Positions 1 to 7,827 of a DNA stretch of 37,643 nt are shown one piece after another. Position numbers and translations under genes: made by a program. The notes below the pieces were generated by a model. It was not told the origin of the DNA. It saw nothing but the letters and a program-made list of their open reading frames with translations, and searched no databases. The DNA lies in NCBI GenBank assembly GCA_029227055.1, contig JAQXZE010000027.1, positions 1 through 37,643 on the forward strand. The letters are read 5' to 3'. The DNA is from Oscillospiraceae bacterium (GTDB lineage: Bacteria; Bacillota; Clostridia; Oscillospirales; Acutalibacteraceae). Every line of letters begins with the position of its first letter. Within the stretch, counting starts at the first letter, position 1.

Positions 1-1
1 A

Positions 2-163
2 ATTAAATATGCCATTTCCCTCTTTGAAAACGGTTTGGATTCCATAAAAAACGTTGCCCTGCTATCGGGATTTACCGACCCTTTATATTTTTCAACCGTC
101 TTTAAAAACAAAACGGGCTCTTCCCCTAAAACCTATATTAAAAATCTTTTTAAAAAACAATAA
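2..163 (+). CDS. AraC-family transcriptional regulator, C-terminal end (5' truncated by window edge)
   Basis: The open frame enters from the left edge and encodes 53 residues before a TAA. The peptide contains VALLSGFTDPLYFSTVFK followed by KTGSSPKTYIKN. This is the second helix-turn-helix and closing helix of AraC/XylS DNA-binding domains (family pattern: A-x-x-x-G-F-x-x-x-x-Y-F-S-x-x-F-K-x-x-x-G-x-S-P-x-x-Y). The N-terminal sensor part lies outside the window, so the effector cannot be inferred. A strong hairpin terminator follows directly, so this is the last gene of its unit. Such regulators often control carbohydrate genes, but a link to the large locus starting near 26 kb is only a guess. 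Confidence 0.85.
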   Translation: MKYAISLFENGLDSIKNVALLSGFTDPLYFSTVFKNKTGSSPKTYIKNLFKKQ

Positions 164-164
164 T

Positions 165-200
165 AAAAATGCGGAGTGGATTTTCCACCCCGCATTTTTG
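165..200 (+). terminator. Rho-independent terminator after the AraC-type gene
   Basis: A 16-bp stem (165-180 pairing with 184-199) encloses a 3-nt loop, with a GC-rich core and a run of A before and T after the core. It starts two bases after the TAA stop. The A/T flanks would let it work in both directions. Confidence 0.85.
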
Positions 201-225
201 CTATATGTTTATGATGTTTTGAACA

Positions 226-257
226 AATTGAATCCAATTAAAAACTGCTAAAAAACA
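226..257 (+). repeat. Imperfect direct repeat, copy 1 of 2 (other at 1329-1360)
   Basis: The bases share the core AAAAACTGCTAAAAA and the leading CAAATT with 1329-1360, roughly 26 of 32 positions by eye. Both copies lie at a similar distance behind a hairpin terminator, and together they bracket the SGNH hydrolase gene and the MITE-like element. Confidence 0.5.
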
Positions 258-364
258 GTGCTCATAAGGGCTTATCACGCTTGGTGTTATTATACCTCAT
301 TCATCTATTCTTCTAACTATTCCAGTAGCCTTCATAATATATTAACTCCTCTTGTCTAAAATTT

Positions 365-489
365 AATGAATAATGAAAAATGAATAATTAAGGTGTCGGC
401 AAAGCCGACATTATTTATATCGTGCCGAAGGCACACCGAAATTATTCATTATTCACTATTCATTATTAATTCGCAAGGCTCCGCCTTGC
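365..489. mobile_element. MITE-like palindromic element
   Basis: Terminal inverted repeats 365-389 and 440-464 match at 23 of 25 positions and are made of TGAATAAT-type units. Between them lie two smaller perfect hairpins (394-410, TGTCGGC/GCCGACA; 422-434, GTGCC/GGCAC), and a third hairpin follows at 473-489 (GCAAGGC/GCCTTGC). There is no coding capacity. The small size, nested palindromes and intergenic site fit a non-autonomous miniature element; a structured regulatory RNA is the alternative. I could not identify a target-site duplication. Confidence 0.55.
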
Positions 490-572
490 GTTCCTGTTGC
501 TTTCATATATATATATTTCTCCTTAAATTACAAATTGTGTTGTTATTATCTGTATTTTGAGGAGATTTATAC

Positions 573-601
573 TTGCAACGCATATTTAAAAGATGTATAA
601 T
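573..601 (+). promoter_or_regulatory. Sigma-A-type promoter for the SGNH hydrolase gene
   Basis: TTGCAA (573-578) and a perfect TATAAT (596-601) are separated by exactly 17 bp. The start codon is 33 bases downstream of the -10, leaving room for the ribosome site. Confidence 0.6.
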
Positions 602-633
602 TATAAAAGTTTTAAAAAGGTAGGTTAATTCTA

Positions 634-1275
634 ATGAAAAACAACACCTTAATTTTTGGAGACAGTTATTCAACGTTTAAAGGTTATGTTCCCCAAGGTT
701 ATGCAGTATATTACTCTGAAAATGAGCGTCCAGAAACAGACATAACAAAAGTGAATGAAACATGGTGGTATCAAGTCGTTGAAGAGAAAAACTTAAATCT
801 TGTTTTAAACAATAGTTGGTCGGGCTCAACTATTGGATATACTGGTTATAATAATGCGGATTGTTCAAAATCATCTTCTTTTATATATAGGCTAAAGCAA
901 CTTGTTGCAACTGATTTTTTTGTTAAAAATCAAATTGACAAGGTTTTTGTTTTTGGCGGAACAAATGATAGTTGGTCAAATGCTCCCCTAGGCGAAATTA
1001 AGTATAATAATTGGGAAGACAATGAATTATATTCCGTATTACCTGCAGTATGTTACTTTCTGAATTTTTTAAAGGAAACTTTACCGAAAGCAGATGTTTA
1101 CTGCCTAATTAACACCGACATCAAACCTGAAATTGCTTCTTGTATGAAAAATGCCTGTGAGAAGTACCACATAACACCTATTACTTTTAATAGTATCGAC
1201 AAAAAATGTGGTCATCCTACAATTCAAGGAATGAAAAATATTAAAGATAGCGTTTTGAAAGTTATGAATAAGTAA
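634..1275 (+). CDS. SGNH/GDSL-type hydrolase, small intracellular form
   Basis: The 213-residue protein shows the ordered blocks of SGNH hydrolases: GDSYS at residues 9-13 (nucleophile Ser), NSWSGSTIG around 59-67 (oxyanion Gly), GGTND at 108-112 (oxyanion Asn), and GHPTIQGM near 192-199 (catalytic His). The usual D-x-x-H Asp three residues before the His is replaced, so the enzyme may work with a Ser-His dyad or use the Asp five residues before it. There is no signal peptide or TM segment. The family removes acyl or acetyl groups from sugars, lipids or small esters; the substrate here is unknown. The ATG is preceded by AAAAAGGTAGG. The gene stands alone between its own promoter and a terminator. 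Confidence 0.8.
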   Translation: MKNNTLIFGDSYSTFKGYVPQGYAVYYSENERPETDITKVNETWWYQVVEEKNLNLVLNNSWSGSTIGYTGYNNADCSKSSSFIYRLKQLVATDFFVKNQIDKVFVFGGTNDSWSNAPLGEIKYNNWEDNELYSVLPAVCYFLNFLKETLPKADVYCLINTDIKPEIASCMKNACEKYHITPITFNSIDKKCGHPTIQGMKNIKDSVLKVMNK

Positions 1276-1310
1276 GTAAAAAGCGAGGTGAAATTCACCT
1301 CGCTTTTACT
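1275..1310. terminator. Bidirectional terminator between convergent genes
   Basis: An 11-bp GC-rich stem (1281-1291 with 1295-1305) is flanked by complementary A and T runs. It directly follows the hydrolase stop and lies downstream of the convergent surface-protein gene ending at 1482, so it can serve both. Confidence 0.75.
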
Positions 1311-1328
1311 ATGTACATATTATTTTGT

Positions 1329-1360
1329 GCAAATTAAGTTTAATCAAAAACTGCTAAAAA
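1329..1360 (+). repeat. Imperfect direct repeat, copy 2 of 2 (other at 226-257)
   Basis: It shares CAAATT and the 15-base core AAAAACTGCTAAAAA with 226-257, again just behind a terminator hairpin. Confidence 0.5.
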
Positions 1361-1481
1361 CCATAATTGCTACATCACCAACACCATAACAATACGGATT
1401 CCTAACTTGATTGATATAATTTATTATGCGAATAAGATATGGTTTTTTTGCTGTCGATCTTTTCGCTTTTTAAATTGTTCC

Positions 1482-3059
1482 CTAAACTTTATTATTTTTC
1501 TTTTTCAAAACAATAAATGTAATAGCGCCGCCTGCTACAAGCACAACTACTGCGGCAAGAATAATCCAAATAAGAGCGCCGTTTTTCTTGCCGTCTGTTT
1601 CCTTGTTATGCTCAGTTTTATCGTCGGTTTCGGCATCAGTTTTTTGAGAATCGTCTGTGTCGGTTTGGTTGCTGGAATCAGGTGTTTCGGGCGTGCTACT
1701 GTCGGGGGTTGGCTCCACCGGTGTGCTTGTGTCGTCACCTTTTTTGGGAATTGCATATTCGCAGACATCGCACTTATTATCTTTGTTCTGGTCTTTATGA
1801 GCCTCTTTGGCTACTGTGATAGTGCCACAGACGGTATCTGTGCATATCTTCCAGTGATTATTCTTGTCAGTTTTCCAGCCCGAGTCGGTATGCTTATGCT
1901 CTTTGCTAAGAGCGGTAAGTTTAACCGAAATATTGATACTGCCGTCGTCAAAACTTTCAACGGTTGCAGTTTTGCCGTTAAGCTTTGCGGATACATTTTT
2001 AGCAAATTTATATCCATCCTTTGGAGTTAATGCTATTTTAACGGTGTATTCGGTTCCGTCTTTAAAAGTCTCTGTGGTTCCGGGGCTTATGTAAGATGAT
2101 GTGGACTTATACCAAGCAATTCCGTTTTTATAAATTTTGGTAGAAATTCCGTTAATTCCGTTATCACTGTAATACTCGGTTCCGTCAATTTTTGTATAAT
2201 TTGGTTTTTCGCCTTCCTTAGGAGCAGTTACATAAATAGAAACAGAGGAAACCTCTTTTTTGCCGTCACCGGGAACGAGATCGGATAAAGATACCTTTGC
2301 GTGTGTCGCATCGGTTACGCTAACAGTTGCAGTAGCACCGTTTATAGCACCCTTTGTGTTGGAATCAAACTTATATCCGTCTTTGGCGGTCAGATAATAG
2401 GTCACCCTATATTTTGTTCCATCCTTAAAGGGATTGCTTACGGTGATATTTGTACCGCTACCTTGATTTGTCCAGGTAACACCGTTTGAGCAGTTAGAAA
2501 CTGTACCATATTTTTCACTAACATACTGTGTTGTATCTACCTTTGCAAAGGTTGGTGTTTTCCCGATAACGGGTTTTACAACAGTAAGGTCAACCTTGCT
2601 TATAGCTTTTTTATTATCAGCAGTAGAAGTAAGAGTAGCCGCTACCACAACGCTTCCGTCCGAATCACAGTGTTCAACCGTTGCAGTCTTGCCGTTGATC
2701 GTTGCCGTCATATTTGAAGCAAATTCAAAGTTACCCTTTGGTAACAGGTTGATTTTCACGATATAGGACTTATCGCCTTCAAAGGTTGCGGTCGTACCGG
2801 GGCTAAAATAAGATGAAGCACTTTTGTACCAAGCAATACCGTTTTTGTAAATTCGAGTGGAAACTCCATTTAGTCCGTTATCGCTATAGTAGCCACGACC
2901 ATCAATCTTATCGTATGCAGGTTTTTCACCTTCTTGTGGAGCTGTCACTGTCAAAGTCAGTTGATTGATGCTTTCTGCCTTCGCCGCAAAAACAACAGTG
3001 GTTGGAATTAGACACAACAGCAAAATTGTTACCAATACCAAAGCTAAACATTTTTTCAT
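1482..3059 (-). CDS. Secreted, C-terminally membrane-anchored surface protein with internal repeats
   Basis: The 525-residue protein has a signal peptide (KK, then a hydrophobic stretch, cleavage near VFA-AKA at 24-28). Three repeats of about 115 residues follow (around 33-145, 150-265 and 268-385). Repeats 1 and 3 are close copies sharing YYSDNG(L/I)NG(V/I)ST and KNGIAWYKS, and repeat 2 is divergent, giving an A-B-A order. Next is a His/Cys-rich segment (HTDSGWKTDKNNHWKIC, then CDVCEYAI) of a type seen in Firmicutes surface proteins, a Ser/Thr/Pro/Asp linker, one TM helix near 495-518 and a KKK tail. The ribosome site is AAAGGAGAGG. I do not recognise a function; adhesion or binding is likely. 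It is divergent from the LuxR-type gene at 3420. Confidence 0.8.
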   Translation of the reverse strand: MKKCLALVLVTILLLCLIPTTVVFAAKAESINQLTLTVTAPQEGEKPAYDKIDGRGYYSDNGLNGVSTRIYKNGIAWYKSASSYFSPGTTATFEGDKSYIVKINLLPKGNFEFASNMTATINGKTATVEHCDSDGSVVVAATLTSTADNKKAISKVDLTVVKPVIGKTPTFAKVDTTQYVSEKYGTVSNCSNGVTWTNQGSGTNITVSNPFKDGTKYRVTYYLTAKDGYKFDSNTKGAINGATATVSVTDATHAKVSLSDLVPGDGKKEVSSVSIYVTAPKEGEKPNYTKIDGTEYYSDNGINGISTKIYKNGIAWYKSTSSYISPGTTETFKDGTEYTVKIALTPKDGYKFAKNVSAKLNGKTATVESFDDGSINISVKLTALSKEHKHTDSGWKTDKNNHWKICTDTVCGTITVAKEAHKDQNKDNKCDVCEYAIPKKGDDTSTPVEPTPDSSTPETPDSSNQTDTDDSQKTDAETDDKTEHNKETDGKKNGALIWIILAAVVVLVAGGAITFIVLKKKNNKV

Positions 3060-3419
3060 AAAAACCTCTCCTTTTTGCCAAACCGTTCTTGACTTTTCGG
3101 TACAGAAATGGTTGCTTGCTTGACCGAATAAACCGTTTGTGATATAATAAAATAGATAAAGGCGGACTCTGTGTTCGTTGGTGCGTCAACAGAGTTTTTA
3201 GTTAGGGACTAACATTACTAACTAAAGGGGTCCCCCTTTAACTTTCTGCGAAAGGCAAGAGCATACCCTACTTTTCCACTCTTGCATTATAATTATAACT
3301 ATTTTCATCCCGTTTGTCCCCATACCAAAAGTATGGGATTGGGTGTTTTTTAAGAAATTATAGGATTTTTTGGGGTTGGACTGTGTTTTTACCATAGAAT
3401 ACAGTCGCGGGAGAATAAA
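3060..3419. promoter_or_regulatory. Divergent intergenic region with palindromes
   Basis: This 360-bp region separates the surface protein from the multi-TM LuxR gene and has no credible ORF. It holds GTTAGGGACTAAC (3201-3213), a near-perfect palindrome TAAAGGGGTCCCCCTTTA (3223-3240) and a TATAAT at 3288-3293 without a clear -35 partner. Confidence 0.4.
3379..3406 (+). promoter_or_regulatory. Inverted repeat upstream of the multi-TM LuxR gene (candidate operator)
   Basis: Arms GACTGTGTT (3379-3387) and AATACAGTC (3398-3406) match at 8 of 9 positions around a 10-base spacer. The element ends about 14 bases before the start codon, next to GGGAG. Its placement fits autoregulation by the adjacent HTH protein, which is an inference. 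Confidence 0.35.
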
Positions 3420-4538
3420 ATGAAGACGTTATTTGCAAGTATACCTATCTTGTCGTTTCTAATATTGTTTTTATCCGGATGTAATGCTGTTGGTGATAAA
3501 AATGCTAGCCTTTCCATTATTTACGGAGTTGCCGCCATATTGTCACTTTTGCTTTTGATCGGCTGTTGCCTGGTAGTACGCAAAAAGAAGATCTGGTTTA
3601 TTTTGTTGTTTTCATCGGTGCTTATAGTAAATATCGGCTATACCTTCTTAGCGATCTCCACCTCTCTTAAAATGGCTTTATGGGCAAACCTAGTAGCATA
3701 TCTCGGCTCGGTGTTTTTGCCGCTTGCAATGCTTATGATCGTCCTTGAAGTCACAAGTACGCCACATCCAAAATGGCTACACGGGGCGCTTGGTACACTA
3801 TCAATTATTGTATTTCTTATTGCGGCAAGTCCGGGAATATTGCCGATCTATTATAAAGAGGTTCGCCTTGAGGTGATGGATGGTGTATCCACGCTTGTGA
3901 AGGTGTATGGACCGCTTCATCCGATATATCTTATCTATCTGCTCGGTTATTTTGCCGCTATTGTTATGGTAATTATCAGGTCACATGTAAAGAAAGCTAT
4001 TGACAATGCCGCGCATGCCGTTATCCTTGCAATTGCCGTTTTTGTAAATATCGGTGTATGGTTTATTGAACAGCTTGTTGCTGTTGATTTTGAAATGCTC
4101 TCCATCTCCTATATTATCAGCGAATTGTTTTTGCTCGGAATTCACCTTGCTATGAATGAAAACCAGAGACTTCGTGCGATTGTAAAGCAGGTAGAAACAG
4201 TGCAACGCTACTCTACAAAGGACGCTGCCGCACCGGATATTATGCTTGAAAGACCGGTCGAGAACGAGGTTATTACTCCTGAACGCATTGAGTTCTTTAT
4301 GATTGGACTCAAAACACTGACACCGACAGAGAAGGTAATCTATGATGCGTATATTGCCAGAGTCACTACAAAGGAAATTATGGCAAGTATGGACATCAAG
4401 GAATCAACTCTGAAATACCACAACCGAAATCTTTATGGAAAATTAGGAGTTGCCTCCCGAAAGGAACTCCTAGAAGTACATAAACACTTAAAATCTGTTA
4501 ATACTTTACTTAAAGAAGTAAATGCCGGTGGCAAATAG
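3420..4538 (+). CDS. Membrane-embedded LuxR-type one-component regulator (multi-TM sensor + HTH)
   Basis: The first ~245 of 372 residues form seven or eight hydrophobic helices, resembling the 7TM sensor region found at the N-terminus of some histidine kinases. A short helical linker follows, then a LuxR/GerE HTH at about 300-355 (LTPTEKVIYDAYIARVTTKEI, then IKESTLKYHNRNLYGKLGV). There is no receiver, kinase or HAMP domain, so signal and DNA binding appear to sit in one membrane protein. The first helix ends in FLSGC, which could be a lipobox, but I read it as a TM helix. The ATG follows GGGAG. It is divergent from the anchored surface protein, its likeliest target. The ligand is unknown. Confidence 0.8.
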   Translation: MKTLFASIPILSFLILFLSGCNAVGDKNASLSIIYGVAAILSLLLLIGCCLVVRKKKIWFILLFSSVLIVNIGYTFLAISTSLKMALWANLVAYLGSVFLPLAMLMIVLEVTSTPHPKWLHGALGTLSIIVFLIAASPGILPIYYKEVRLEVMDGVSTLVKVYGPLHPIYLIYLLGYFAAIVMVIIRSHVKKAIDNAAHAVILAIAVFVNIGVWFIEQLVAVDFEMLSISYIISELFLLGIHLAMNENQRLRAIVKQVETVQRYSTKDAAAPDIMLERPVENEVITPERIEFFMIGLKTLTPTEKVIYDAYIARVTTKEIMASMDIKESTLKYHNRNLYGKLGVASRKELLEVHKHLKSVNTLLKEVNAGGK

Positions 4539-4639
4539 GTCTAATCAATTTACAAATAAAACATTTCTCCCCCGCTCTTTGAGCCCGTCACCTTTCTTTG
4601 GTTCACGATGGCGTGGAGATTTTATATAGGAATAAAAAA

Positions 4640-4691
4640 GTATAACGAAAAGCCGAATGAGTTCACAATTCTCATTCGGCTTTTCGTTATA
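4640..4691 (-). terminator. Strong terminator hairpin, minus-strand polarity
   Basis: A perfect 21-bp stem (4641-4661 with 4671-4691) has a 9-nt loop. Read on the minus strand it is followed by CTTTTTTATT; on the plus strand no T run follows. It therefore stops leftward transcripts, although it may also slow readthrough from the LuxR gene. Confidence 0.7.
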
Positions 4692-4727
4692 CAAAAATGA
4701 AAGGCAGTCCTGCTGGACTGCCTTTCA
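4692..4727 (-). terminator. Second tandem terminator hairpin, minus-strand polarity
   Basis: A perfect 13-bp stem (4698-4710 with 4715-4727) has a 4-nt loop. On the minus strand it is followed by TTTTTG. It lies just before the larger hairpin in the leftward direction, so a leftward transcript meets two terminators in a row. Confidence 0.7.
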
Positions 4728-5207
4728 ATATGCAAACAAAAATTTTCTGCGACGCAAATGTATCCGCCGCTAAGTAATGAAGGCTCTTCACCACCATTCC
4801 ATAGCACATTTGCTGAAATAATCCTAAACTGATTTTTCTGTCGCACTAAAGTCCGGTCAAGCTTTCCTTTGCAGGAGTTTAAATCACAAAGGATAACCTC
4901 TTCCAAACTTAAATCTTTAAGGAAGCTATTCTCACAAAACTCTATACCCTTTACTAACAAACCTTAACGGTTTTAATCCAAATCGGCACAAAGACTGCTC
5001 TGTAAAACATCTTTGCAAAAACTGCAAAGTCCCCTATTTTTACAAACCGCCCTTTTATTAACGAACCATAATAGAGCAATTACATTCGTTTGTGACAAAA
5101 AAGACTTCTTTTCAAAGGTGTATCGTCTTGTTAAAATATCTCCTTAAAGCAAACCTCTGTTTGCTAAAACAAACCGTATCATAATTCGGTTATTGTTTCT
5201 TCGGGTT
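4728..5207. other. Gene-poor stretch downstream of the polysaccharide locus
   Basis: I see no convincing gene. A minus-strand frame (4960-4622, TTG start) reads through both terminator hairpins and lacks a good ribosome site. Upstream of it, short frames without starts can be read on the minus strand, such as one containing KIGDFAVFAKMFYRAVF. AAGGAG on the minus strand near 5138-5143 has no start codon behind it. This could be a decayed gene or an intergenic repeat. Confidence 0.4.
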
Positions 5208-5245
5208 AAGGCATTCGGCAGTGGCAAAACCGCTACCGAATGCCT
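5208..5245 (-). terminator. Hairpin behind the last gene of the large locus
   Basis: Arms 5208-5224 and 5229-5245 pair over 17 positions, two of them as G-U pairs, around CAAAA. It lies 23 bases after the stop of the 840-aa gene. No T run follows on the minus strand, so it may be a 3'-end stabiliser or a weak terminator, with the U-tracted hairpins near 4700 as the final stop. Confidence 0.5.
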
Positions 5246-5268
5246 TGAATATTTTTAATGTCTAAAAT

Positions 5269-7791
5269 CTAAATTAAGCTGATTTTTTTTGTATATTTTT
5301 TGTTTTCGTCCTTTAAAATACCGCCTAAAGCAATACAGGAAACCAAAACAGATTTTAAAACACCGCTCTTTTCACCTGTTGCAGGAGACTGATTGTTAGA
5401 ACCGCCTACGCTACCCGAATTAGAAGAACCGTTATTTTCTGCATAAATTGCAAGTTCCTTTGCCCATTCCTCTGTAAAGCCGAAGAGAGCGAAGTCAACC
5501 GGAATTACTAAACCGTTAATTTCTGCTGTAGCCTTATCGGACTCTATATAAAGGCCTAAACCAGTCTTTAAGTTCGGAGCGTATCCGATAAAGTCGCAAT
5601 ACTTATTAGCGCAAAGCTGATCGTTTACAAAAATACCAAGTCGAACATCGTTCTTCTTGCCGTCGCCATCAATATCCAAAATTTCTGTGGAGAAACCAAG
5701 CTTATATTTCTCGCCGTAGAAGGACTCTACTGCGGACTTAGCAGCGGGTATTGAATAATATTCCCACTTACCTGATGGGTCTGTATAACCTGAAGCCTCA
5801 AAAACCTCAATATTATCGGCGTGAACAACAATTGATATACCGCCCCAACCTTCGCCCGCATAACGGAAATACATCTGCTTCTGCTCAGGGTTATCAAACT
5901 TAGCTTCCATTACAACATAGGTGTTATCGAGAGGCTTCATATTAGCACCCATAAACGAGAAGCCGTTATTTGCAAATGTATAAACGCCGTCCTGTACACC
6001 GAAATCAGTTAAGGTTATAAGTTTAAGTTCATCATTCGGGCTTTCAAGAATAAGCTCAGGAATAAGATCCTTAATTGTTCCAAGTTCAATGCTTGCACCA
6101 TCACTGTTAGCATAGAAGGAGAAGCCGTTGCCAAGCCAAGGAGTATAGTCGTTAACATATATGAATGTATCGTTATAAAGGTCTTCGTTGAAGTAAACGC
6201 CTATCTTAACATCGTCTTTTTCGCCGTCGTTATCGTTATCAAGAGCCTCAATGCTTATACCAAAACGGAAATTCCTATCTGAGAAGTTCTTAAGAGAGGT
6301 ATTCTCTGCTTTGAAGGAAGCAATAAGTGCCTGATTCTGTGTTAGAAGCTGAATTTCTGTATTAGAAACGGCTCTGATACGAGTACCCTGCCAACCGTCA
6401 GTTTCGATAAATCCGTAGATTATATCAGCAAATCCGCTCTTAACCGAAACCTTCATATCTGTAGAGAAGTACTTACCGATAACGCCATCCATTGCCTGCG
6501 TTCTTACTGCCAATCCGTTTCCGGCATAGGTGTAAACACCGTCTTGCATACCGAAATAGTCCAATGTGATTTTGTCAATATCTTTATCAGGCAAAGTAAC
6601 CTTAAGGTCTTCAATAGCGCCTAAGGTAATTGTTGAATTCTTTACATTACTGAATACGCCCATGGAATTACCGAAGGCTGTTACTGCATCGCCAAAGTAG
6701 ATAAAGTTATTTTCATAAAGAACATCATTAAACCATATACCAAGCTTTAAATCGTCTGCCTGAGTATCCTCGTCAGCATCAATATACTCAAAGCTGATGC
6801 CAAGCTTGAAGGGGGTATCTGCAAACTTAGCAAGACCGGCTTTTCCTGCCTCAAAGGTATACTCATAGGGAAGCACACCTGCAGCATCAGTAAGCACTAA
6901 TTTGCCGCCTTTAAGTGTAAAGGAAAGGCCTGAAAGACCGGGAGCAGACTTCATACCTGCATAGCGGAAAGCCGCACCCTCAGTAGCAGAGAAGGTAATA
7001 TTGGTTGTAAAATAAGAATTATTTACACCAACAAAACGAGTACCTGTTGCAGAGGGCTTTTGGTTGTTTGTACCGTATACACCGTCTTTAACATAGAAAT
7101 GCTCAATAGATATCCAATCTAAATTCTTGTTAGGAAGAACCTTTGCTCTTGAGTCAGATTTAACCTCTACAGATGCCGAAGTGTTACAAGCAATAGTAAC
7201 AGTCTTGTTGTTATCAAAATTAACTACCTTATTCTTTATTGTAAAGAAATTATCTTTATAAAGAACGCCGTTAATCCAAACGCCAAGCTTTAAATCGTTT
7301 TTAACACTATCTGCATCAGCAGCAACTACCTCAAAAGAGATACCTAAATTAAATTCAGTATTAATAAACGAAGTAATGGTATCTGTCGGCAGCTGAGTTC
7401 TTAAAATTGCATTACTGGTACCGTTAAACTTAACAGTTAAAATAGCAGCATTACTAGCATTTACGGTTAAGCCGTTTCCTTTGCCGTCATCTGCAAGTAA
7501 AATCTTGGCACCGCTACTCGAAAACTTAACATCTGCAGAAAAATACTTCTTATCAAATGTATCTTTAGAAGTAGCAGTAACAGGAGAGTTTGACGGAGCA
7601 GTAGTGCTATCATACACACCATCAGCAATCTCATAGTTTGAGAAAGAAATTACCTCAAAAGAGGGGTCCGGTTGTATGCCGGCAGAAGCATTAATCGGCT
7701 TCGGCACAATAAAAGCACCTGCCAAAAACAGAGTAATACTGCATATTACTGCTGTTATCAAATGAATGCTTTTCTTAAAGATTCTAGACAT
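5269..7791 (-). CDS. Modular secreted surface protein, four DGVY modules, sorting-signal-like C-terminus
   Basis: The 840-residue protein has a signal peptide (about 1-36) and four copies of a beta-rich module of roughly 180 residues, with DGVY near 57, 234, 416 and 600. Each copy has a D-x-D-x-D-x-x-x-D stretch that looks Ca-binding, then (D/N)(D/V)(V/L)(K/R)(L/I)G and a second set of aromatic strands. I take the module to be a LamG/concanavalin-like carbohydrate-binding fold, by inference. A Ser/Asn/Gly linker leads to SPATGE near 802, a hydrophobic stretch and a Lys-rich tail, resembling a degenerate LPXTG sorting signal. The hydrophobic part is short, so a C-terminal frameshift is possible. 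AAGGAG precedes the ATG. It is the last gene of the train. Confidence 0.75.
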   Translation of the reverse strand: MSRIFKKSIHLITAVICSITLFLAGAFIVPKPINASAGIQPDPSFEVISFSNYEIADGVYDSTTAPSNSPVTATSKDTFDKKYFSADVKFSSSGAKILLADDGKGNGLTVNASNAAILTVKFNGTSNAILRTQLPTDTITSFINTEFNLGISFEVVAADADSVKNDLKLGVWINGVLYKDNFFTIKNKVVNFDNNKTVTIACNTSASVEVKSDSRAKVLPNKNLDWISIEHFYVKDGVYGTNNQKPSATGTRFVGVNNSYFTTNITFSATEGAAFRYAGMKSAPGLSGLSFTLKGGKLVLTDAAGVLPYEYTFEAGKAGLAKFADTPFKLGISFEYIDADEDTQADDLKLGIWFNDVLYENNFIYFGDAVTAFGNSMGVFSNVKNSTITLGAIEDLKVTLPDKDIDKITLDYFGMQDGVYTYAGNGLAVRTQAMDGVIGKYFSTDMKVSVKSGFADIIYGFIETDGWQGTRIRAVSNTEIQLLTQNQALIASFKAENTSLKNFSDRNFRFGISIEALDNDNDGEKDDVKIGVYFNEDLYNDTFIYVNDYTPWLGNGFSFYANSDGASIELGTIKDLIPELILESPNDELKLITLTDFGVQDGVYTFANNGFSFMGANMKPLDNTYVVMEAKFDNPEQKQMYFRYAGEGWGGISIVVHADNIEVFEASGYTDPSGKWEYYSIPAAKSAVESFYGEKYKLGFSTEILDIDGDGKKNDVRLGIFVNDQLCANKYCDFIGYAPNLKTGLGLYIESDKATAEINGLVIPVDFALFGFTEEWAKELAIYAENNGSSNSGSVGGSNNQSPATGEKSGVLKSVLVSCIALGGILKDENKKYTKKISLI

Positions 7792-7827
7792 AATAAAACT
7801 CCTTATTTTATTTTTATTTAAAATAAA

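Noticed and set aside
1407-2030. Plus-strand 207-codon frame opposite the surface protein
   Set aside because: It is antisense to a gene with signal peptide, repeats and ribosome site. The Cys/Phe-rich composition is typical of a shadow frame.
4622-4960. Minus-strand 112-codon frame
   Set aside because: It uses TTG without a good ribosome site, and its last third runs through two terminator hairpins. It is described as part of a gene-poor stretch.
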